Positions 35,913 to 44,670 of a stretch of 64,000 nt of DNA are shown piece by piece. The notes under the pieces were generated by a model that worked only from the letters and a program-made list of their open reading frames with translations, was not told the origin of the DNA and searched no databases. The position numbers were made by a program, and so were the translations under genes. The stretch's first letter is position 1, and every line of letters begins with the position of its first letter. Origin of the DNA: GCA-2746795 sp963747345 (lineage in GTDB: Bacteria; Chloroflexota; Anaerolineae; Promineifilales; Promineifilaceae); assembly GCA_963747345.1 (NCBI GenBank), contig CAVVFA010000023.1:1-64000 (forward strand), read 5' to 3'.

Positions 35913-36661
35913 TAGTTTTCTCCTTGCAAACGAGCAGTCACTTGCATCTTGAGGTCTTTCACCGCATCAGACAGTCGCTGCAAACGAATACGATTCATCA
36001 ACCAAGCAGAATACAATATCGAATACGTCATCGTACTCGCCATCAACGTCATGCCCATTTTTGCCGAATCTAAACCGGAGAACTCTTGTAAACCTTGCTC
36101 TGCACCCTGCGCCGATTCTGCCATGCCACCCACCACCACTGGATGAATATCACGCAAAATACGCACACTAATGTAGGCCATAATAATGGTCACAAACGCC
36201 ACAATCACATAAACGGCCGCAAACCGAGCGCGTCGGTCATCATCCTCAATAGCACCGCGCAGCATAAAATAAGCGGCGTAAGTGAGCAAGGCAATCGTAA
36301 TCAACGTCAAACGCGGACTCCAAAGCCACCAGGTATTCCAAGCCGGTTTCCCCCACACCGACCCAGCCACTGTGGCCATCGTCAAAAATACCAGGCCAAT
36401 TTCAACGGACGCCAAAGACAAGGTATCCCAGCGCTTCTCGCTTTTCCACAGATACATCACACCACCAAACAGCGCCACAAAGAAAGCAATCGCGCCCACC
36501 CAGGCTGACCCAACGTGAAAATAGAAAATACGCTGCACATTGCCCATCGTACGTTCAGTCGGGGCATAAAAGAAAATAATGCCCAACGTCACAACAATGG
36601 CAATCACAGCAGCCCAATTCAAAATCTTTAAACTCTTATCAAATCGTGGGGAAGTAATCAT
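35912..36661 (-). CDS. ccmC: haem exporter membrane protein CcmC
   Basis: 249 residues, six membrane helices. The tryptophan-rich WWD-type haem-handling motif is present as WGKPAWNTWWLWSPRLT (about residues 115-131), flanked by conserved His (YFHVGSAW). It presents haem to the maturation pathway. ATG 36661 is preferred: AGGAG lies 6 bases upstream, while the two earlier ATGs are too close to or before it. In the order ccmABCD on the minus strand. Confidence 0.88.
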   Translation of the reverse strand: MITSPRFDKSLKILNWAAVIAIVVTLGIIFFYAPTERTMGNVQRIFYFHVGSAWVGAIAFFVALFGGVMYLWKSEKRWDTLSLASVEIGLVFLTMATVAGSVWGKPAWNTWWLWSPRLTLITIALLTYAAYFMLRGAIEDDDRRARFAAVYVIVAFVTIIMAYISVRILRDIHPVVVGGMAESAQGAEQGLQEFSGLDSAKMGMTLMASTMTYSILYSAWLMNRIRLQRLSDAVKDLKMQVTARLQGEN

Positions 36662-36727
36662 TTGCATCTCCTGCAAAAAAATTTAACTGCTTACTGTGGC
36701 ACGGTTTGGAGACCATGCCACGTATGT

Positions 36728-37447
36728 TCAGGATTCTACAACAAAATGATACGTCAGGAAACCAGCCGCGAGCATGAGGATGTCATAGATGATGACAATA
36801 TACACCGCACTCTGCACTTCACCCCAAACGGGCTGCACCGGAAACATATAAGCCGCAACCGCCATGGAAGCAGGTAAAACCAGCGGTAACGCCAGTGGCA
36901 GCAGTAAAACAGGCAATAAAACTTCTTTAGAACGGGTCTGAATCGTCATCGACGTCACAATCACACCCGCCGCGATATAGCCAATCGTGCCTAAAACCAA
37001 AACCAGCAGCACCATCGGCCGCCACATCGGCTTATTAAAGAAAATCATAAACAACAGCACCAAAATCAGTTCCAAGGCCAACGTAAACAGCGTAATGCTA
37101 ATCACCTTGCCCAAGTAAATCGCATTGCGCGGCACAGGCGCAATCAACAACGCATCCATCGTCTGATTTTCCTGCTCCAGCGCCATTGAGCGGTTCAAAC
37201 CCAACGTGCCTGCCAGCAAAATCGTCGCCCACAGCAGCCCTGTCGATACGTTCCGCGCCGCATCCAGATTCGATTCCAGGGCAAAATTGAACATAATCAC
37301 CGTCACCACCGAAAACATGACCATCACACTGACGGTTTGCCGTGTGTGGCGCTCAATACGCATATCTTTCCATACAACAGAGAAAACGGCCGTTATAAAT
37401 TTCCGCGTCTCGGAGGTTTTTTTCTTATTACTAGATTGCTCACTCAT
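36728..37447 (-). CDS. ccmB: haem exporter membrane protein CcmB
   Basis: 239 residues, six membrane helices. Family-type sequence includes ERHTRQTVSVMVMFSVV and LNRSMALEQENQTMDALL (the conserved FxxErexgtLe-like region) and PVPRNAIYLGK. It forms the membrane part of the CcmAB ABC transporter that releases holo-CcmE or moves haem. Start at 37447 overlaps the end of ccmA by 8 bases (ATGAGTGA). Confidence 0.85.
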   Translation of the reverse strand: MSEQSSNKKKTSETRKFITAVFSVVWKDMRIERHTRQTVSVMVMFSVVTVIMFNFALESNLDAARNVSTGLLWATILLAGTLGLNRSMALEQENQTMDALLIAPVPRNAIYLGKVISITLFTLALELILVLLFMIFFNKPMWRPMVLLVLVLGTIGYIAAGVIVTSMTIQTRSKEVLLPVLLLPLALPLVLPASMAVAAYMFPVQPVWGEVQSAVYIVIIYDILMLAAGFLTYHFVVES

Positions 37448-38162
37448 GGTTAGCTTCTTTTCTCTTTGAACCGGTCTGCTCACGGTACAAATCAAGGAAC
37501 TCAGCGGGAGAAATGGAACGGCTGTCTACATCATGCACAATCTTGCCTCGGTTTAAGATAGCCACCCGATTACACAAATTCAGCCCATGTGATAAATCGT
37601 GCGTAATCATAAGGATAGAACGGCCGTTATCCTGTTCCAACCGTAATAAATCATCCAACAATTGAGAGGCATCCTGGTCTAAACCCGTGTACGGTTCATC
37701 CAACAACAGAATATCCGGCTCATGCAGTGTGGCCCGCGCAATCGTCAACCTCTGCACCATCCCCCGCGAAAACGTACTCACCGCATCTCGCTGCCTGGCA
37801 TAAAGCCCCACCTTCCGCAGCGCCGCCATCACCCGTTCTTCCTGATTATCCAGTTGATACAACTTGGCAAAAAAGATTAAATTTTCAGCGGCCGTCAAAT
37901 CACCATACAATAAAGAATAATGGGATACCAGCCCAATATGGCGGCGCACGCGACCAGCCTGCTGTGGCAGCGACCAGCCCCCAATCTCAACCGTACCAGA
38001 AGTAGGACGCAATAACGTCGCCACAATACGCATCAACGTGGACTTACCAGCCCCATTAGAGCCAACCAATGTCACAAATTCGCCCGTACTCACGTTCAAA
38101 TCGACACCGCGCAGCACCAAATTCATGCCATATTTCTTCACTAAACCCTGCAATTTAATCAT
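37440..38162 (-). CDS. ccmA: haem exporter ATP-binding protein CcmA
   Basis: 240 residues. ABC ATPase with Walker A GSNGAGKST, signature FSRGMVQRLTIAR and Walker B ILLLDEPYTGLD. It pairs with CcmB. First gene of the ccmABCD set; ccmE, ccmF and ccmH, also needed for system I cytochrome c maturation, are not in this window. One palindrome AACGGCCGTT lies just after Walker B (NGRS). Confidence 0.88.
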   Translation of the reverse strand: MIKLQGLVKKYGMNLVLRGVDLNVSTGEFVTLVGSNGAGKSTLMRIVATLLRPTSGTVEIGGWSLPQQAGRVRRHIGLVSHYSLLYGDLTAAENLIFFAKLYQLDNQEERVMAALRKVGLYARQRDAVSTFSRGMVQRLTIARATLHEPDILLLDEPYTGLDQDASQLLDDLLRLEQDNGRSILMITHDLSHGLNLCNRVAILNRGKIVHDVDSRSISPAEFLDLYREQTGSKRKEANHE

Positions 38163-38400
38163 AAATTAGTCCAATTCACCCATTGCTCATTATTGGGACT
38201 TTACCTAAGATGGTTAGAAAAGCAAAAAGTTGAATTTTGGGCAGATCAACCCAAACTCAGCTCCGTAAATCGCACTTTTTAGAAAGAACTATCCAAATTC
38301 TGCTAATCTATAGGGTATAGATTAGCACCGAGGTCAGGGACGGATCAGGGTCAATTCAGTGGCATCCACCCTGGGAATTATACGTTTAACCTACGGTGAG

Positions 38401-38429
38401 TTGCGAAAACCCAACGATTTCCTTATAAT
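38401..38429 (+). promoter_or_regulatory. sigma70-type promoter
   Basis: TTGCGA (38401-38406), 17-base spacer, TATAAT (38424-38429). Predicted start near 38436 leads to a short leader before the TTG start at 38465. The 301-bp gap from 38163 holds nothing else I can name. Confidence 0.75.
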
Positions 38430-38464
38430 TCCGCTTGAGATCGGGAAAGAGGTTAGGAAATAAT

Positions 38465-39256
38465 TTGTCTGTAGTCTTTACTGAAACCATAACGCCCTGG
38501 ATACTAGGGACACTGCTTTTACTGGTAGTATTCACTTTTGTAGTAGCAGTGAAATCATGGCGCAGCATGAAACAGTCTCCATATTTCTTCATGCGCCAAC
38601 AAGCAGAAAAGCGGTTGCAAACGTATATGTCAACCAGCTTGGTATTGCTTTTTATCACAGTCTGCGTCGCAGCGTATGCTTGGCAAACCCCTACCGATAA
38701 TACATCCCGTGTAGCTGTTCTCCTTAACGCCAAACCGCCAGCCGCAGATGTTGTCGAACTTATTCAAGATTCCCCCGAAACTGCTGAATCTGCTGATTTA
38801 GTCCAAACATTAGCAGACGCACAAGCCTCAGAAGTAATCATTTCCTCTAAACCCACGTTACCTGAAGCATTCAACAAATATGAACCAACTGCTGAATTAA
38901 CAGAAAATACCGAACTAGGCTCCCTCTATTTTTCCACAGACGTTACTGAACGATATGAACCAGTCGAACCCAATAACCTTTTTGCGGAAGGTTTTTATAC
39001 CATTTTTGCCACATTTGAATATGAAGCAATGGCCGACGGTATGGAATGGGCTTGGGTTTGGCGGCATAATGGCGAAGTCGTCGAAGGTGGAAACGAGTTG
39101 TGGGAATATGGCGATGCTGGGCCGGGTTATATTTACCTAAATCCCGACGAAGGTTTCCAGAATGGTCAATATTCACTTGATGTATGGGTTAATGGGGAAC
39201 TATTAACGCGCTCTGATTTGACAGTTAATACCGCTGCTGCCGCCGCTGGCAACTAA
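38465..39256 (+). CDS. hypothetical protein with two N-terminal membrane helices
   Basis: 263 residues. Two helices (PWILGTLLLLVVFTFVVAV and SLVLLFITVCVAAYAW) enclose a basic loop, then an acidic linker and an outside beta-rich domain (about 160-255; FATFEYEAMADGMEWAW, NGQYSLDVWVNGELL), a fold often seen after a membrane anchor in Chloroflexota. The start is placed at TTG 38465 because the promoter initiates near 38436 and TTAGGA lies about 8 bases upstream. No function recognised. Confidence 0.6.
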   Translation: MSVVFTETITPWILGTLLLLVVFTFVVAVKSWRSMKQSPYFFMRQQAEKRLQTYMSTSLVLLFITVCVAAYAWQTPTDNTSRVAVLLNAKPPAADVVELIQDSPETAESADLVQTLADAQASEVIISSKPTLPEAFNKYEPTAELTENTELGSLYFSTDVTERYEPVEPNNLFAEGFYTIFATFEYEAMADGMEWAWVWRHNGEVVEGGNELWEYGDAGPGYIYLNPDEGFQNGQYSLDVWVNGELLTRSDLTVNTAAAAAGN

Positions 39257-39356
39257 TTCAATTCAACTCAATTCACTTAATGACAAATCCTGGCTACGCT
39301 GGGATTTTTTGTTTTAAATCATGTACTTTACGACAAGGTATGGAGACTGCGTACAA

Positions 39357-39459
39357 CGTAACAAAAGTAATTAAAGAAACGAGCCGACACCTGAGCCTGT
39401 CGAAGGCATAGGCGGTCTTGTCGTAGCAAACATCGCTTTGGCTTCGACAGGACTCAGCC
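39357..39459. repeat. 103-bp palindromic repeat (copy of 63590-63692, inverted)
   Basis: CGTAACAAAAGTAA then CCTGAGCCTGTCGAAG ... CTTCGACAGGACTCAG around a 35-base loop. It is nearly identical to the reverse complement of 63590-63692, 24 kb away. Confidence 0.75.
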
Positions 39460-39483
39460 AGCGCGCTAGTCTACGCATCCAAA

Positions 39484-41103
39484 TCAAATCCCCATGCGGC
39501 GGCGACCATACGCGATAACGTTCTGCATTTCCGGCACACGCAAAACGAAGCAAGCCAGCAAATATACCAGCCCCCCAGCGATGCTGCCCACAATGAGCTG
39601 CGCCCACATTGACTCAGGCGGCAAATTAGACAATACGAGCCACATAACGGCCGTCATAACCGCCGTTGCTCCGAGTAACCGCCAAGTGCTGTTGAACAGG
39701 GAACGGCCGTTTAGCCGCCCCAATTTCCGCTTCAACAGCCACAAAAGCAAAGCCACCTCAATATAGTTAGAAATACTCAGTCCCAATACCAGTCCCGCTA
39801 ATGGCAATTTTCCACTCTCTGGAAAAAGAATCGTGCCTAACCAAATACCTAAAACCGCCATTAAAGCAACTTGCAAGCCACCTGCCAAAACCGGCGTCCA
39901 CGTATCACTCAACGAATAAAACGTACGCGCAATCACTTCCAGCATCATTAACGCAATCAAACCCAAGGCAAAATAGGAAAGCACAGTCGAAACATAATAA
40001 GTAGACTCTGCGTTAAACATGCCTCGTTCAAAGAGAATTGAGACAATCGGCTCTGCTAAAAAGATAAGCAATACCGTGATGGGTAAACCTAAAAATAGCA
40101 ATAAGCGCAATGAATCTGTGACAATTTCACGCATATCGCCAAACGCCTTCTTCGCGGCCAAGGTAGATAACGTGGGAAAGGCGGCAATCCCCAGCGCAAT
40201 ACCAATAATGCCTAATGGCAAATTGATAATGCGAAATGCCGCATTAAAAACCGGCAAACTCGCGTCGGCAAAAATAACCATGCCTGTCAAATAAGTAATG
40301 ATGAAAAAATTGACCTGGCTGAATGAAAGCCCCAGCACGCGCGGCAGCATCAACTTCAACACTTTGATAACGCCCGGATCGCGCACCGTTAGCAGCCAGG
40401 AATAGTGGGCGTGTTGGGCGCGCAAACCAGGCAGTTGAATCAACAAATGTCCCGCCGCGCCAATCACCGTGCCAATGGCAAAGCCCATCGCTTTCCCTGT
40501 TAATGGGTTGTCCGTCGGATTCTGCCAGAGAACACCACCCAAAATAATGCCGAGGTTATAAATCAACGGAGCCAACGCGGGCAGTAAAAAATGCTGCCGA
40601 GCATTCAAGGCACCCATAATTACCCCACTGGCGGCAAATATGACCGTCGAGAGCAGCATCACTCGCATCAACGACACCGTCATCGGCAGTAAGATGGGTG
40701 TTTCCTCAATTTTGGCATGATAGAAAAAATTAACGATTTGGGGCGCAAATACCATCGCCAGGACAACAATTACCAAAACGACCACTGTAATTAAGTTGAT
40801 AACAGCTGAAAATAGCTGCCACCCCCCCTTCTCATCATCATGCACAAAATAAGCAGAAAAAGTTGGGATAAAGGCGGAACCAATGGCGCCACCAGCAACA
40901 ATGAAAAATATCGCCTCAGGAATACGACTGGCGACTGCAAACGCCTCCGCTTCCAACGTGTCGACGCTCATGTAGTAGAACATGACCATGTCTCGAAAGA
41001 GGCCAACGACTCGCCCCAACATAAGCAACGCGCCGACCAATCCGGCGGCACGCAGCACCAACTTACGGCTTTTATCTACGGTTTCGGTATCTGTTTCTGA
41101 CAT
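39484..41103 (-). CDS. murJ: lipid II flippase MurJ
   Basis: 539 residues, about 14 membrane helices, MviN/MATE-like fold. Flips lipid II for peptidoglycan synthesis. The N-terminal part GRVVGLFRDMVMFYYM and the Arg-rich loops match MurJ. The start at 41103 has no ribosome site; instead a TATAAT box (minus strand, 41112-41117) lies 8 bases upstream, suggesting a leaderless or very short-leader mRNA. Two AACGGCCGTT copies occur (39702 inside the gene and 41123 just before it). Confidence 0.92.
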   Translation of the reverse strand: MSETDTETVDKSRKLVLRAAGLVGALLMLGRVVGLFRDMVMFYYMSVDTLEAEAFAVASRIPEAIFFIVAGGAIGSAFIPTFSAYFVHDDEKGGWQLFSAVINLITVVVLVIVVLAMVFAPQIVNFFYHAKIEETPILLPMTVSLMRVMLLSTVIFAASGVIMGALNARQHFLLPALAPLIYNLGIILGGVLWQNPTDNPLTGKAMGFAIGTVIGAAGHLLIQLPGLRAQHAHYSWLLTVRDPGVIKVLKLMLPRVLGLSFSQVNFFIITYLTGMVIFADASLPVFNAAFRIINLPLGIIGIALGIAAFPTLSTLAAKKAFGDMREIVTDSLRLLLFLGLPITVLLIFLAEPIVSILFERGMFNAESTYYVSTVLSYFALGLIALMMLEVIARTFYSLSDTWTPVLAGGLQVALMAVLGIWLGTILFPESGKLPLAGLVLGLSISNYIEVALLLWLLKRKLGRLNGRSLFNSTWRLLGATAVMTAVMWLVLSNLPPESMWAQLIVGSIAGGLVYLLACFVLRVPEMQNVIAYGRRRMGI

Positions 41104-41445
41104 GGGGGTGAATTATACGCAGAACGGCCGTTTCTACGACCAAAAATATTTCATGCAACGAAGGTTCGGAGGGTTTGTCCCCTTTAAAAAGTTAACGGGC
41201 TGGCCTTTTCAGACCAGCCCGGAGTTTTTTGGAGAGTCAGGAACGCCGAAACCTGACTCTCGTTAAAAGGAGGAGAAGAAGAAGAGATTTTACCCTTCGA
41301 CTACTATTCTATGACAGAATGTATACGCCTGTCTCTACGCCGCTCCTACGTCTACTATACGCAAAACCTACGCTAGTGATATTTTTCACAATCAGGTGCT
41401 CTCGAGCATGACCATAGTACTACGCGACAATTATGTACGAGCATT
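41104..41445. other. 342-bp intergenic region with two hairpins
   Basis: Hairpin 1: CGGGCTGG (41196-41203) / CCAGCCCG (41214-41221) followed by a T6 run, a plus-strand terminator shape. Hairpin 2: GAGAGTCAGG (41232-41241) / CCTGACTCTC (41252-41261) followed by a purine-rich stretch. No gene is found upstream for hairpin 1 to end, so a small RNA or a lost gene is possible. From 41290 to 41445 I see nothing definite. Confidence 0.5.
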
Positions 41446-41925
41446 TTATTGGTTTTCGGCGATGACGCGGGTGATTTGCTCAATATGATTGCTGTCGTGC
41501 CAGACGATGTGGGCGGTGAGACCAGCCATGGTCATGCGACCCTGTTCCACGTGATTGCCTGTGCGTTGCCAATCGGATGCGGTGAGGGTTTGGAAGAAAA
41601 CGGCCGTTTTCTCCCGTGAAGCTGCAAAATCAGCCAATACACTCAGTAAGTCTTGGGCATGGTATTCACGATCTACTACCATTGCCAGATGATCAAAGAC
41701 GGGAAAAGTAGGCACGCTGTCGCCCATCATCAACTCGCCCCGCTCCCGGAAAATATCTTCAAAATCACGCAAATGGCACATCACGTCCAAAACCGTCCAG
41801 CCATCAGGGCCATCGCGCCAACTAGCGGCTTCAGCTTGCGTCAGATTCTGCACAATATGGTTCAGAATTTGGCTGTTTTTATTTAGATTATCAATAAGTC
41901 GTTCGTGTAAGAGGGTGTTGTTCAT
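41446..41925 (-). CDS. DinB-like (DinB_2) four-helix protein
   Basis: 159 residues. The pattern of the DinB/YfiT superfamily is visible: GWTVLDVMCHLRDFEDIFRE near residue 43 and a late HIVWHDSNHIEQI, giving three histidines placed to bind one metal. Members act as metal-dependent thiol transferases or are of unknown role. ATG 41925 has AGGAG 6 bases upstream. It stands alone. Confidence 0.8.
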   Translation of the reverse strand: MNNTLLHERLIDNLNKNSQILNHIVQNLTQAEAASWRDGPDGWTVLDVMCHLRDFEDIFRERGELMMGDSVPTFPVFDHLAMVVDREYHAQDLLSVLADFAASREKTAVFFQTLTASDWQRTGNHVEQGRMTMAGLTAHIVWHDSNHIEQITRVIAENQ

Positions 41926-42054
41926 CAAGTTCTCCTGTGATTTTTTATCTTTGTGGCAATATCAGACATCATTTGGTAGGGTTTTACCGTATTATCAAGA
42001 CAACTTAAGGCGCTGCTTTTTTACGAAACCAAACAAGGATGAGCAATTATACAC

Positions 42055-42255
42055 ATGGAGCGAAAAGTGATAGGTTTCCACAAAGATGAAAATGGGGAAT
42101 GGGTGGCGGACTTGGAATGCGGCCACCGGCAGCATGTGCGGCACAATCCACCGTTTGAAACGCGCTTATGGGTGACGTATGAAGCGGGGCGGCAATCTAA
42201 ACTTGGGCAAATGCTGAACTGTTTGCATTGTGACGAGGAGCAATCAGGTTCGTAG
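42055..42255 (+). CDS. DUF3565 family small protein
   Basis: 66 residues. Signature ECGHRQHVRHNPPFETRLWV and a C-terminal CLHC give a likely zinc-binding Cys/His set; this matches DUF3565, of unknown function. The final residues and TAG stop are supplied by a hairpin repeat (42247-42302), so the native C-terminus may have been altered. Confidence 0.8.
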   Translation: MERKVIGFHKDENGEWVADLECGHRQHVRHNPPFETRLWVTYEAGRQSKLGQMLNCLHCDEEQSGS

Positions 42256-42302
42256 TGATGGCTTCAGCCATTTCACGCCACTAAAGTGGCAACTACGAAC
42301 CG
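42247..42302. repeat. three-armed hairpin repeat overlapping a stop codon
   Basis: Outer arms GGTTCGTAGT / ACTACGAACC enclose two smaller hairpins (ATGGCTTCAGCCAT and GCCACTAAAGTGGC), a cruciform-like element. Its TAG ends the DUF3565 gene. Confidence 0.65.
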
Positions 42303-42306
42303 GGGT

Positions 42307-43309
42307 TTATGCTTCGGCAGAGGACAGGGGCGTATTAGCAGACAGGTGGACGAGAGCGCGAGAGAGGGCTTTTTGAATGGCGTCCCGTTCGTCACCTGAA
42401 AGGGTGGTCACATCCACATCGAGTTCATTGATCCGCATGTGGGTATCGGCAATTTCCAGATAGCGGGAGGGAGGCAAGTTTTCCTGGGATAGACTCACCA
42501 GTTCCCACACATCGACTGGTTTGTGTATACCTTTGACTTGTCGGGAGCCGATAAAATTGGCGACGATCAAGTCTTCCACCAGCGAATACGTTTTGCTAGA
42601 TATATAAATGCCATCAGGGGGCGCGGCGGATTGGAGGCGGGCGGCCAGGTTCACTTGATTGCCGATGATAGTGTAATCCATGCGGTTTTCACTGCCAAAG
42701 TTGCCGACAGTGCAGATGCCGGTATTGATGCCTGCCCGCACTTGCATCGTTTGGGTGATGCCTTTCAGTTTCCACTCTGCTCGTAACGGATACATTGCTT
42801 CCCGCATTTCCAGGGCCATGCGCACACACCGTTCTGCCTGCTCAGTGGGCAGCCATCGCCTCTGGTGCGCCAAAGAAGACCATGACGGCATCGCCGACAA
42901 ATTTGTCGATGGTACCGCCATAATGCAGGGCAATTTCCGACATGCGGGTCAGGTAACTGTTGAGGACGCTGGATAGCAGTTCTGGCTCCACAGAATCGGT
43001 GAGGTCGGTAAAACCAACGATGTCGGAGAAGTAGATGGTGAGTTTGACGCGCTCATGGGATTTGGTGTCGGCGTCGGCGGTGCCGCCAACCAGGGCTTGG
43101 AAGAGCTGGGGGGACAGGTATTTGCGCATTTTGCTTTGCAGGTCAGCCATGCGGTCGTTTTGGGTCATCAGTTCGTTTTCTAACGAGGTGCCATGCTCCA
43201 TGGTGGTCTCGTAAAGCACCTGTGTATCTGAAAGCTCGTCTTCCAGTTCGCTGATGCGATTTTTCAAGGTTTCGATTTCGGTTTGTTGGTTCGGGTTAGA
43301 TACTGCCAT
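42307..43309 (-). CDS. class III adenylate/guanylate cyclase with coiled coil, frameshifted
   Basis: About 333 residues after joining two frames. The N-terminal 60 residues are a coiled coil (IETLKNRISELEDELSD). The cyclase domain follows: YFSDIVGFTDL and FVGDAVMVFFG carry the two metal-binding Asp; GNQVNLAARLQ carries the Asn and Arg of the transition state; Lys in GTIDKFVGD and DYT point to ATP as substrate. The frames switch near 42843-42855 (PEAMA to EQAERCVRM). ATG 43309 follows AGGTG. Being last in a signalling block with a SpoIIE phosphatase and STAS-like proteins, it may be the output enzyme, making cAMP. Confidence 0.8.
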
Positions 43310-43391
43310 GCTACACCTGTTTATTTTTGAAAGGGCGTTCGTGAAATGTCCGTACATTAAGGTAACGAAGTTTTCACCACCGTTTGCCCCA

Positions 43392-43518
43392 CCCTAACCC
43401 TCCCCCAAAGGGAGAGGGAACTGGCCTGGCTCCCCCATTAGTAGTGGGTAACGAATAACGGGAGTCTGGCGAATTTCATACCCCTCTCTGGTATGTGGGG
43501 CGATTTTGAAAATCGCCC
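43392..43518. repeat. two short hairpin repeats
   Basis: CCCTCCCCCAAAGGGAGAGGG (43398-43418), also seen at 46994-47071, and GGGCGATTTTGAAAATCGCCC (43498-43518), a perfect 21-bp palindrome-type hairpin. Both lie between the cyclase and the STAS-like gene. Confidence 0.6.
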
Positions 43519-43574
43519 TACTCTGGAAAATTCAAAAAACGCCAGTGTCCAGGAATAATTCAAGATACTACCGT

Positions 43575-43934
43575 TTATTGGATTTCTATTTGGACGCTAG
43601 ACCAGAGACGTTGTAAGTTGGTGAGCGATTTTTGCTGCCAGTAGATGTCCTGGCTACCGACGACTTTGAGGGGTACGGTGCCATTTTTGCGGGCGGCGAT
43701 GACAAAGCGGCTGATGATGTTGATGCCGGAACTGTTAAGGAATTTTAAGCTGCTGAAGTCCATAATCAATGTATTGTCGGCTGGTGTGGTTTCCAGGGCT
43801 TTTTGCATCAAATCGTTGATGGGGGCGTATTCTTCGGTGGTACGCAGCCGCATGGAGCCGTCGAATGCCAGGGTTTGGGTGTTGTCGTTGTAGGTGACGG
43901 TATATTCGTCGCCGTTGATTGTTTCTACGCTCAT
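43575..43934 (-). CDS. STAS-like regulator (slr1659-type)
   Basis: 119 residues. Resembles anti-sigma-factor antagonists in layout: LIMDFSSLKFLNSSGINII has the Ser in the place of the phosphorylated STAS serine (DFSxxxFLNSSG). It also matches the cyanobacterial slr1659-type regulators, which occur next to ATPase-like slr1658 proteins, as here. It would be switched by the kinase-like neighbours and the SpoIIE phosphatase. GGAG precedes the ATG by about 8 bases. Confidence 0.75.
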   Translation of the reverse strand: MSVETINGDEYTVTYNDNTQTLAFDGSMRLRTTEEYAPINDLMQKALETTPADNTLIMDFSSLKFLNSSGINIISRFVIAARKNGTVPLKVVGSQDIYWQQKSLTNLQRLWSSVQIEIQ

Positions 43935-43993
43935 GTCTTTATTCTCCCGTGAAAACTTATGAATTATGAAGGATGAAGATGAATTTTATGGGT

Positions 43994-44571
43994 CTACATT
44001 TGTTCTTTTAGGCTGACGTGGGCTTGTACGTCAACGGCCGTTATCTCATCATTAATCGGACGAAAGCGGAAGCCAAATTGGATGCCGTAATCTTTGATGA
44101 GGGTCAGGTAGCCCAGGCCGGAGCCGCCCAAGTCTTGCTCGGCGTTTTCTTCGAGTTTTTGGAAGTAGAGTTCGTCTGGGTCGCCGTGTTAGCAGTTCCA
44201 GGATGAGGTCGATAAACGGCCGTTCTCCCGCCGGCTGTATGTGATTGGTAAACTGGAACACAATGCGTTCCGCTTCATACCAGGCCTGGTAATGGACGGT
44301 TTGTTCAGGACCAGCGCTGAATTTGGCACAGTTCTCAAACAGTTCATTGAGCAAGTAGGACAGCACGTAGTTGACATCTTCGCGGCGCAGCCAACCCGTT
44401 GGCACGATTTCAGGGATTTGCAGGGCGGCGTAGGCAGCCCAGTAATCGGAGCTGAGGCTGTTGCGCCGCCAATGGCTGGCCAGGTGAGCGGCATTGAGGG
44501 TCATGGCGGCATAGTTGGGGGAAACGGCCGTTAATTCTTCCCAAGTGCCAAAAATTTGTAGCAGATGTCAT
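43994..44571 (-). CDS. histidine-kinase-like ATPase regulator (slr1658/DUF6272 type), two frameshifts
   Basis: Three frame segments join into one protein of about 190 residues. The N-terminal piece reads MTSATNFGTWEELTAVSPNY if the T5 run (44550-44554) is read as T4; then MTLNAAHLASHWRRNSLSSDYW in the second frame; then DPDELYFQKLEENAEQDLGG to the true stop at 43994, after a switch near 44180-44200. YLLNELFENCAKFS is the N-box-like helix of GHKL ATPases, and GLGYLTLIKDYG the G-box part. Likely the serine kinase acting on the STAS-like protein encoded next. Two palindromes (44215, 44523) and a third at 44033 lie inside. Confidence 0.7.
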
Positions 44572-44598
44572 AAAATCTACCTATTTCTGATAATTAGC

Positions 44599-44657
44599 AG
44601 ACCCTAAGGGTTTTGAGCTTCGCAGTATAAAATATTGCTACCAAACCCTTAGGGTCT
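44599..44657. repeat. AGACCCTAAGGGTTT hairpin repeat
   Basis: Perfect 15-bp arms AGACCCTAAGGGTTT / AAACCCTTAGGGTCT with a 29-base loop. It lies between two genes of the signalling block and may attenuate transcription. Relatives at 50151, 52314 and 57894. Confidence 0.75.
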
Positions 44658-44670
44658 CGACAGATAATTT

